Source of the DNA: CAMCYM01 sp964405405
Lineage (GTDB): Bacteria; Bacteroidota; Bacteroidia; Flavobacteriales_D; Sanyastnellaceae
Assembly: GCA_964405405.1 (NCBI GenBank)
Contig: CAYONT010000003.1
Coordinates: 62,001 to 126,000, forward strand
DNA: 64,000 nt
Reading direction: 5' to 3'
Positions 58,400 through 64,000 of this stretch are shown piece by piece. A program made the position numbers and the translations under genes. Under the pieces are notes generated by a model. That model made no database searches and was not told the origin of the DNA. It was given only the letters and a program-made list of their open reading frames with translations. Positions within the stretch are counted from its first letter, which is position 1, and each line of letters opens with the position of its first letter.

Positions 58400-60171
58400 T
58401 GATGGCACGACGCATGGGGCGATTGGTTGGTATGTTGGTGGGCTTGGTTCCGTGGCTCGTGCTGCAGGCCCAGCAAGACCGGATTGTTTTCACCGGGGCG
58501 GGCCGGATGTGGATGCACCATGACCGGGTTTCTGGAGCGCTTCTGGAGGACGGCACGCTGAACGGCACCCTGGTCGCAGGGGACACGGTGACGCCGCGCC
58601 GGGTGATGGCTGGAACGGCTCTTTTCGACTTCGGTGTGGTGGCGCGTCCCGACCGAGCGACGGAAATCGTTGCGGTCACGCGGGTGACCAGCACGCTCGA
58701 TGGTTTCTGGGGTCAAGGAGTGGGTTTCCAGGTTCGAGAACTGTATGCCCGGGGGGTCATTCGGGGAAAAATTCGGTACCGGGTGGGAGACTTGGATCTC
58801 CGGCTGACGCCATACACCCTTTGGAACGGGAATGGAGACTTGGGAAACCGGATTCCCGATTTGTGGCGGGTTTGGTCTGACTGGGTGGATTACGACCGCT
58901 TCCAGCGCGATGGGCACTGGCGTCAGCAGGGGTTGGATGTGGATGCGGCGCTGGCTTCGCGGTGGTTTGATGAGATCACGGTGCGTGGGGCGCTGACGAA
59001 GCAGCGGGCCACGGATTACTTTTTCCAGCCGGATCGGCTGTTGGGGTTGGGGACGTTGGAGATGCGTCGGGGACGATGGAACGGGGGGTACAGGATGGTG
59101 TCGCTGTTCGATGTGGCGCCGACGGCCCAGTTTTCGACGGCGGCGGCCCGGTCGACGGTGCACAGTGTGGACCTGCGGGGCAAGGTGAAGGCTCAGTCCC
59201 AGTGGACCTGGGGTGCAGAGGCCGGTTGGTCGGGAACGGAGTTTGTCGATATGGCGGGGGCCCCAGAACCGGGTCGGGATGGCTTTGCCGAAGTTTGGGG
59301 GCGATGGGATGCCGCGGATTCGACGGGGTTCTGGCGGGGCGTCTCTGCGACGGTGGAGGCCCGCCGGGTGGGGACGGGGTACCGAAGCCCGGGAGCCCAG
59401 TCGCGCCGAACGGATTGGGGTGCGTCATCGGGCACCTGGGGCTTCTACACGAACCAGGAGCGGGTGCGGCCCCTCACCACGGTGGACCTGTTGCAGGACC
59501 CCGGTGTGTACCGCCCCACCTTGTCGATGGGGTTGCAGGCTTACAATCCGGCATTCCGGAACGCCCTGCCCTACGGGGCCGCCACCCCGAACCGGCAGGG
59601 CCTCGCCGTGGCGATGCGCCGCGATCGTCCGGAGGAAGCCTGGTCCTTCGGCGAACTGCGGCTGGACCTGACGACCGAGCTCGCAGGCCAAGGCATCGCC
59701 ACCCACCGGAACATGGGGGTCCTCGATGGCTACACCCGGCTCCGGCTCGACCGCTGGTACGGCGGCCAGCGCCCCTTCTCCTGGGACCTCCACCTCCACG
59801 CGGAACGCACCGACCGCGCCGGCCTCGCCGACACCGGCCTCGGCGCCGTGGACTGGCGGCAAGCTTGGTTCGCAGGGGGCTTCCAGTGGCAATTCCAGCG
59901 GGACTTGAGCCTGCAGTGTTCCTTGTTGTCCCTCCGCGCCCAAGGCACCGAGTACCTCGCCGTTCGGGACCCCTTCGATCGCATCGTCGATTACCGTCGG
60001 CACGAAGCTGACCTCCGGGAGCGCGTGCTCGCGACCGGGTTGTCTTATCGGTTTACAGATTCCATCCGTTTGGACTTGCAGTACCGTGCGCTCTTCCGGA
60101 GTGACGCATTGCTCGCCGCTTACGACTACCAGTGGAGCCAGTGGAACTTCCTCTACACCCTTTATTTCTGA
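58399..60171 (+). CDS. Predicted outer-membrane beta-barrel protein B
   Basis: A 590-residue exported protein (signal MGRLVGMLVGLVPWLVLQAQ) with many amphipathic strands, ending WNFLYTLYF. It is the same type of barrel as its neighbour but not obviously a duplicate. Conserved-looking pieces include RIVFTGAGRMWMHHDR and YRVGDLDLRLTPYTLWNGNGDLGN. It shares one base with the genes on both sides (TGATG-type junctions at 58399 and 60171). Function unknown; it may form the outer-membrane partner of the glucan locus in place of SusC. Confidence 0.76.
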   Translation: MMARRMGRLVGMLVGLVPWLVLQAQQDRIVFTGAGRMWMHHDRVSGALLEDGTLNGTLVAGDTVTPRRVMAGTALFDFGVVARPDRATEIVAVTRVTSTLDGFWGQGVGFQVRELYARGVIRGKIRYRVGDLDLRLTPYTLWNGNGDLGNRIPDLWRVWSDWVDYDRFQRDGHWRQQGLDVDAALASRWFDEITVRGALTKQRATDYFFQPDRLLGLGTLEMRRGRWNGGYRMVSLFDVAPTAQFSTAAARSTVHSVDLRGKVKAQSQWTWGAEAGWSGTEFVDMAGAPEPGRDGFAEVWGRWDAADSTGFWRGVSATVEARRVGTGYRSPGAQSRRTDWGASSGTWGFYTNQERVRPLTTVDLLQDPGVYRPTLSMGLQAYNPAFRNALPYGAATPNRQGLAVAMRRDRPEEAWSFGELRLDLTTELAGQGIATHRNMGVLDGYTRLRLDRWYGGQRPFSWDLHLHAERTDRAGLADTGLGAVDWRQAWFAGGFQWQFQRDLSLQCSLLSLRAQGTEYLAVRDPFDRIVDYRRHEADLRERVLATGLSYRFTDSIRLDLQYRALFRSDALLAAYDYQWSQWNFLYTLYF

Positions 60172-61250
60172 TGGCCATGCGACTTGCACAATCAAAAATA
60201 AATCCATTGATTATCATGGGTTTGATGGGTATTCTGTCTTGCTCACAGCCGGAAATTGAAGGCCCCGAAATCCAGGACATCTACGGGGAGTTTGCAGTGT
60301 TGGAGGGCTTGCGTTCGGACCGAGAATCCGTCGACTTTACGGCGGGCGAACGGGTGGGCTTTTCTGCGCAGTTAAGCATCCGGACCGATTGGACCTTGGA
60401 AATCATCGGTTTGAGTTCAGGAGCCAAGAAGGTCATCGAGGGCCGGGAGCGGGACATCACCCCCGAGGTGCTGCAGTGGGACGGAACCATCACCTTTGCG
60501 CCGCTTTTCGGAGAGGAATTGTGCATGACCCGCTTGGTTTTTGCGGAGTATCCCGACACGTTGTGGGGAGACACGGTGCTCGTGACGGGGATTCGTCCCG
60601 AGGCAGCGGTGGACCTGGTGTTGACCGATTTTGAATCGCTGACGCAGCCCATCGGCAACTTCACCGAGCCCGCTAGTTTCAACCAGCGCGTCACGGGTAC
60701 CTACTACCAGAACCTCTTTACCTCGCCTCCTTCCTTCGCCACCGTGGAGCCACCACAGGGGACCAAGTTCTGGGTGATGTCGGCAGACCACAGCCCGGCG
60801 AACATCTTCATCTGTGGCGCATCGATGTTGGCTTCGGCCGCGACGACGGGCGATCCGGAAGCGGATTATTTGGCCTTGGGCACCTTGAACCCGGACAACG
60901 TGTACTTCAATGCCTTGGTGTATGGGTTTGGAGATGGCATCAGCCGGCTGCAGGTAGGCTTGCAGGAGGATGACAACCTGGACGGCGTCTACGACCGTTT
61001 CACAGAGGGGGCGTACAATGCCGAGGTGGCTGTGGACTGGACAGGATGGCGGGTGGTGAGTTTGCCGTTGAGTGCGTTCGCACGCAGCACGGTGGGGGGG
61101 TATGGGAACAACGACATCACGGGTGTGCAGGATTTGGACCGCATCATTCAGATGGAGTTTTTGCTGCTCGCCCAGCCCCAAACGTCTGGTTTTTGTGGCC
61201 ACGCGCTGGATTTTGTCAACTTCACGCTCTACGCACCATGGCAGCCTTGA
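60171..61250 (+). CDS. Lipoprotein with carbohydrate-binding-like C-terminal domain
   Basis: A 359-residue predicted lipoprotein: lipobox MGILSC, Cys about residue 24 with the ATG at 60171 (an alternative start is two codons later). An N-terminal Ig-like domain (IQDIYGEFAVLEGLRSD, TDWTLEIIGLSSGAKK) precedes a galactose-binding-like domain (VLTDFESLTQPIGNF, DWTGWRVVSLPLSAFAR, ALDFVNFTLY). The latter is of the CIA30/CBM11-like type found in sugar-binding lipoproteins. It probably sits on the outer membrane and binds glycan. The 3' end overlaps the next gene by 13 bp. Confidence 0.82.
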   Translation: MAMRLAQSKINPLIIMGLMGILSCSQPEIEGPEIQDIYGEFAVLEGLRSDRESVDFTAGERVGFSAQLSIRTDWTLEIIGLSSGAKKVIEGRERDITPEVLQWDGTITFAPLFGEELCMTRLVFAEYPDTLWGDTVLVTGIRPEAAVDLVLTDFESLTQPIGNFTEPASFNQRVTGTYYQNLFTSPPSFATVEPPQGTKFWVMSADHSPANIFICGASMLASAATTGDPEADYLALGTLNPDNVYFNALVYGFGDGISRLQVGLQEDDNLDGVYDRFTEGAYNAEVAVDWTGWRVVSLPLSAFARSTVGGYGNNDITGVQDLDRIIQMEFLLLAQPQTSGFCGHALDFVNFTLYAPWQP

Positions 61251-62449
61251 GCCGGACGTTCCTGGTCTCGCTGGTCCCGGTGGTGCTGTTTTCGGTGCTG
61301 GTGGCCAGCACGGGCTGTGGGCTGACTTGGGAGACGGTGGCGCTGGAGGACGCCCGGGAGGTGCGCCAAGCGGCGGCTCCAACGACGGGATTGGGCGACT
61401 TTCGGTTGACGGATGTGTTTCGGGATGCCTCTCGAGATGTGTGGGGGCTGGAGAAGGATGGGTGCAAGGACCTCGCTTGGGTGACCGAACCGGTGTATGC
61501 CGGGGGGGGAGCGCTGCGGCTGGAATGGGCGCCGGGAGGTTGTCCCTGGACGGGCATGGGAATCGGTTGGGCCGGTTGGCAGGGGAAGGACCTGCGGGAT
61601 GCCATGGAGACAGGGGCGTTGCGGTTTCGCATCCGCTCAGTGTCGGGCACGACCCACGTCCCCCTCATCATTTTTTTGCTCGAGGACTACAGCGGCGTGA
61701 TGTCCTCTTCGGTGTTTGGAACGCATTGTTTGGAGAAGTATCCCTTGGATGAGGTTTGGCAAGAAGCTGTGCTGCCCCTGTCCACGTTCAATTGGAAGCA
61801 ACAAGGTTGCGATATCAGCAACATCAAACAGATGGTGCTGGAGTTGCAAGGGGAAGGGGCGGTCTACATCGATGAAATGGAAATCGTGCCTTACGTCCCT
61901 CGGGTGATTCCAGGTCGCCGGGAGTTTCCGCCCAGCGTGGCGCCCTTGTTCGATGGCATCACGGCGGTTTTTGAGGACTACCTGGCCCACGGCTGGGGCT
62001 GGGGCGCGTATCCCTACCGAACCTTTGCCATCGAGGACGGTGGTGGGGTGGAAGGCGGGGCCGGCATCCACATGCAATGGATGACGGGTTGGCAACCCTG
62101 TCCGGAGCGGCGATTGGGCATGAGCTGGACGGCCTGGCGCGGGGTCGATTTTCGGGGGGCGCCGGATGCCCAGTTGCGTTTTATGGTGCGAAGCGATTCG
62201 CCGGATGCCGGGATCACCGGCTTGCGCGTAGGGTTCGAGGGATGGGACGGAGCGGTGTCCACCGTTTCGGTAGACAGCTTGGTGACCATCGACCGCCAGT
62301 GGCGCTGGGTCAACGTGCCCTTGTCGTCCATGCCCTTCGCCCGCGATCGTGTGGACCCGGCCCGCATTCGCCAGTTGATTTTTGAAGTTTCGCCCGGTTC
62401 TCGGGGCGATGTTTGGATAGACCAAATCCGTATCCACCATGACGGCTGA
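61238..62449 (+). CDS. Lipoprotein with two galactose-binding-like domains
   Basis: A 403-residue predicted lipoprotein (signal LVSLVPVVLFSVLVASTGC). It has two related ~170-residue domains, each with a GIGWAGWQGKDLRDA / GMSWTAWRGVDFRGA block, an ALRFRIRS / LRFMVRSDS strand and an EAVLPLSTF / VNVPLSSM strand. These are CIA30/CBM-type beta-sandwiches of the kind that bind glucans. The ATG at 61238 lies inside the preceding gene; translation is probably coupled. The GH3 gene follows after 7 bp. Confidence 0.82.
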   Translation: MAALSRTFLVSLVPVVLFSVLVASTGCGLTWETVALEDAREVRQAAAPTTGLGDFRLTDVFRDASRDVWGLEKDGCKDLAWVTEPVYAGGGALRLEWAPGGCPWTGMGIGWAGWQGKDLRDAMETGALRFRIRSVSGTTHVPLIIFLLEDYSGVMSSSVFGTHCLEKYPLDEVWQEAVLPLSTFNWKQQGCDISNIKQMVLELQGEGAVYIDEMEIVPYVPRVIPGRREFPPSVAPLFDGITAVFEDYLAHGWGWGAYPYRTFAIEDGGGVEGGAGIHMQWMTGWQPCPERRLGMSWTAWRGVDFRGAPDAQLRFMVRSDSPDAGITGLRVGFEGWDGAVSTVSVDSLVTIDRQWRWVNVPLSSMPFARDRVDPARIRQLIFEVSPGSRGDVWIDQIRIHHDG

Positions 62450-62456
62450 TTTTCCA

Positions 62457-64000
62457 ATGAATCGATTTTATTTCTTGCTGGGCACTGCGGTGCTGGCTGC
62501 TTTCGGCTGTGGAGGTGGGGACACGGGTTTGCAGGAGCCCCGGACGGACCGGGAGGCGTTTGTGGACTCTGTGCTCTCCACGTTGACGGTGGAGGACAAG
62601 GTGGGAGAAATGACCCAGCTGACGCTGGACATGTTGTTGGTGGGGGCTCCGTATGCCTCGGAGGAGCCGCACCGTCTCGATTCAGGGGAGGTCCGAGACG
62701 CCTTGGTGGAATGGCGGGTCGGGAGCATCCTGAACTGCGGGGGGCATGCGTACCCGCCCGAAACTTGGAAGGGGTTCATCACGGAAATCCAACGGGTCGC
62801 CCGCGAGGAAAAGGCTTCGGGGATTCCGGTCCTGTATGGCATCGACGCGATCCATGGTGCCACTTATACCTCGGGGGCGGTCCTCGGGCCCCAGCAGATC
62901 GGGCTGGCGGCGACGTGGGACACGAGCGCGGTGCGCACGTTCGCGGAGCACACGGCCCGCGAGGTTCGGTCCGTGGGCATTCCCTGGAATTTTTCGCCCG
63001 TATTGGATGTCGGACGGGACCCCCGCTGGCCGCGGTTCTGGGAGACGTTCGGGGAGGATGTGTTGCTCGCTTCCGACATGGGAGAGGCCATGGTACGGGG
63101 CTACCAGGAGGGGCCGGTCCCGGTGGCGGCCACGATGAAGCACTTCTTGGGGTACAGCCAATCGCTTTCGGGCAAGGACCGGACGCAGGCCTGGATTCCG
63201 GAGCGTGCTTTGCGGACGTATTTCCTGCCCACTTTCCAGCGGGCCATTGCGTCCGGGGCGATGTCGGTGATGGTGAACAGTGGGGAGATCAATGGGATCC
63301 CGGTGCACGCGGACCGCTGGGTGTTGCAGGATTTGTTGCGGAAGGAGCTGGGCTTTGAGGGGGTGGTGGTCACGGATTGGGAGGATGTGAAGTACCTGTA
63401 CACACGGCACAAGGTGGCGGCGAATTACAAGGATGCGGTGCGGATGGCGGTCGAGGCGGGCATCGACATGGCGATGGTTCCGGTGGATTTGGAGTTTCCG
63501 AAGTTGTTGTTGGAGCTGGTGAAGGAGGGGACGGTTGCGGAGGCCCGGCTCGACGAGAGCGTCCGCCGCATCTTGGGGATGAAGTACGACTTGGGGTTGT
63601 TTCATGGCGGCGCGGTGCCGGCGGCGGGGTCGGTGGATCCCTCGGCGGACCCGGAGCGGCCGGCCTTCGAGGCGCTTGCGCTGCGGGTGGCGGGGCGGTC
63701 GATGACGCTGCTGCGGAATGATTCGGTGGGGGCACAGCCGCTGTTGCCGTTGGACCCTGCAGCGCGCATCTTGGTGACGGGGCCCACGGCGCATTCGCTC
63801 AATGCGCTCAATGGGGGCTGGACGGGAACGTGGCAAGGACTGGATACGACGTACAACACGCCCGGAAGGCCCACCGCATGGCAGGCCGTTTCGGAGCGTT
63901 GGGCAGAGGCGGGTGGGCGTGCTGATTTCGTGCCCTTGGCCATGGACTTCGACGCCGCCGCCATCCGCACCCTGCAGGATGCCGTGGCCCGTCAGCGACC
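62457..64000 (+). CDS. GH3 family beta-glucosidase, lipoprotein (cut by the window end)
   Basis: Partial: 514 residues are visible and the frame is open at base 64000. It is a lipoprotein (MNRFYFLLGTAVLAAFGC, Cys about residue 18) exo-acting glycosidase that would release glucose from beta-glucan oligosaccharides. GH3 features: LTVEDKVGEMTQLTLD near the N-terminus, GIPVLYGIDAIHGATY, WNFSPVLDVGRDPRWPRFWE, the substrate-binding ATMKHFLGY and the nucleophile aspartate in GVVVTDWEDV. The second domain begins at MTLLRNDS. The start at 62457 is chosen for the signal peptide; an in-frame ATG lies at 62439. Last visible member of the overlapping operon. Confidence 0.93.
   Translation, partial: MNRFYFLLGTAVLAAFGCGGGDTGLQEPRTDREAFVDSVLSTLTVEDKVGEMTQLTLDMLLVGAPYASEEPHRLDSGEVRDALVEWRVGSILNCGGHAYPPETWKGFITEIQRVAREEKASGIPVLYGIDAIHGATYTSGAVLGPQQIGLAATWDTSAVRTFAEHTAREVRSVGIPWNFSPVLDVGRDPRWPRFWETFGEDVLLASDMGEAMVRGYQEGPVPVAATMKHFLGYSQSLSGKDRTQAWIPERALRTYFLPTFQRAIASGAMSVMVNSGEINGIPVHADRWVLQDLLRKELGFEGVVVTDWEDVKYLYTRHKVAANYKDAVRMAVEAGIDMAMVPVDLEFPKLLLELVKEGTVAEARLDESVRRILGMKYDLGLFHGGAVPAAGSVDPSADPERPAFEALALRVAGRSMTLLRNDSVGAQPLLPLDPAARILVTGPTAHSLNALNGGWTGTWQGLDTTYNTPGRPTAWQAVSERWAEAGGRADFVPLAMDFDAAAIRTLQDAVARQR

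Larger units (their letters stand above)
2..60876. repeat. Dispersed AGGCCAAA (extended AGGCCAAAYC) motif, 34 copies
   Basis: Hand-scanned copies. AGGCCAAA on the plus strand begins at 7078, 8836, 11712, 12613, 16493, 23318, 25823, 30433, 34114, 38472, 39214, 40734, 49606, 53430 and 57559. TTTGGCCT on the plus strand begins at 2, 7252, 8020, 8560, 14811, 16159, 16883, 20369, 21473, 25574, 26767, 31881, 35823, 38109, 40613, 48723, 55205, 58042 and 60869. Y follows AAA in 30 of 34. Copies are within genes in different frames and in intergenic DNA (11712, 12613). Confidence 0.85.

Overview
The window is a GC-rich stretch (roughly 60% by eye, not computed) of a Bacteroidota chromosome, most likely a marine Flavobacteriales-like organism. 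The evidence is a T9SS type B sorting domain at 73-3660 and a type A one at 54960-56327, TAnnTTTG-type -7 promoter elements, an ftsX-DUF3098-uppP block, and secreted proteins with Cys-rich GCTDxxACNYxxxA repeats and dockerin-like C-termini. No plasmid, phage or CRISPR signature was seen.

Layout. 0-12.6 kb: a giant secreted adhesin-like protein, radA, rsmI, an AsmA-family protein, a lipoprotein Mn-type superoxide dismutase, a small lipoprotein, and uppP-DUF3098-ftsX. 12.6-19.1 kb: a sufA-B-C-D-tlyA-sufS-sufE iron-sulfur operon behind a promoter with an iron-regulator-like palindrome. 19.1-24.3 kb: a possible structured RNA, an M23 peptidase, tryptophan 2,3-dioxygenase, a DUF3108 protein, a RidA-family protein and an Xaa-Pro aminopeptidase. 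24.4-29.8 kb: a 1784-residue mosaic 5'-nucleotidase/choice-of-anchor protein. 29.8-36.5 kb: a TlpA-like lipoprotein coupled to a bacterial nitric oxide synthase, a TonB-C-like protein, miaE, an rRNA-type methyltransferase and RNase R. 36.5-42.3 kb: a molybdenum cluster (FdhF/YdeP-type oxidoreductase, small DUF7009-like protein, FdhD, a THEP1-MobA fusion, a membrane protein).

42.4-48.2 kb is a low-GC accessory region. It begins with tRNA-Met(CAT) and tRNA-Arg(CCT). A 50-bp copy of the 3' part of tRNA-Arg recurs 2.5 kb away, bracketing only two genes: an NDP-hexose 2,3-dehydratase and a GT61-type glycosyltransferase. Just outside the second copy are three perfectly phased 11-bp repeats and a frameshifted tyrosine recombinase, followed by two small secreted dockerin-like proteins. 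This looks like a tRNA-targeted miniature sugar-modification island.

48.2-64 kb looks like a beta-1,3-glucan (laminarin-type) locus. It has a GH16 enzyme with a carbohydrate-binding-like module, a protein made of four such modules, a membrane-spanning propeller/LuxR regulator, and a tightly overlapping operon (T9SS binding protein, two predicted outer-membrane barrels, two lipoproteins, a GH3 glucosidase cut by the window end). No SusC/SusD pair is present in the window.

The most unusual signal is at nucleotide level. The 8-mer AGGCCAAA (extended AGGCCAAAYC) occurs 34 times by hand count, on both strands, in several reading frames and in intergenic DNA, where only one or two copies are expected by chance. 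It resembles a DNA-uptake-sequence-like or other genome-wide signature.
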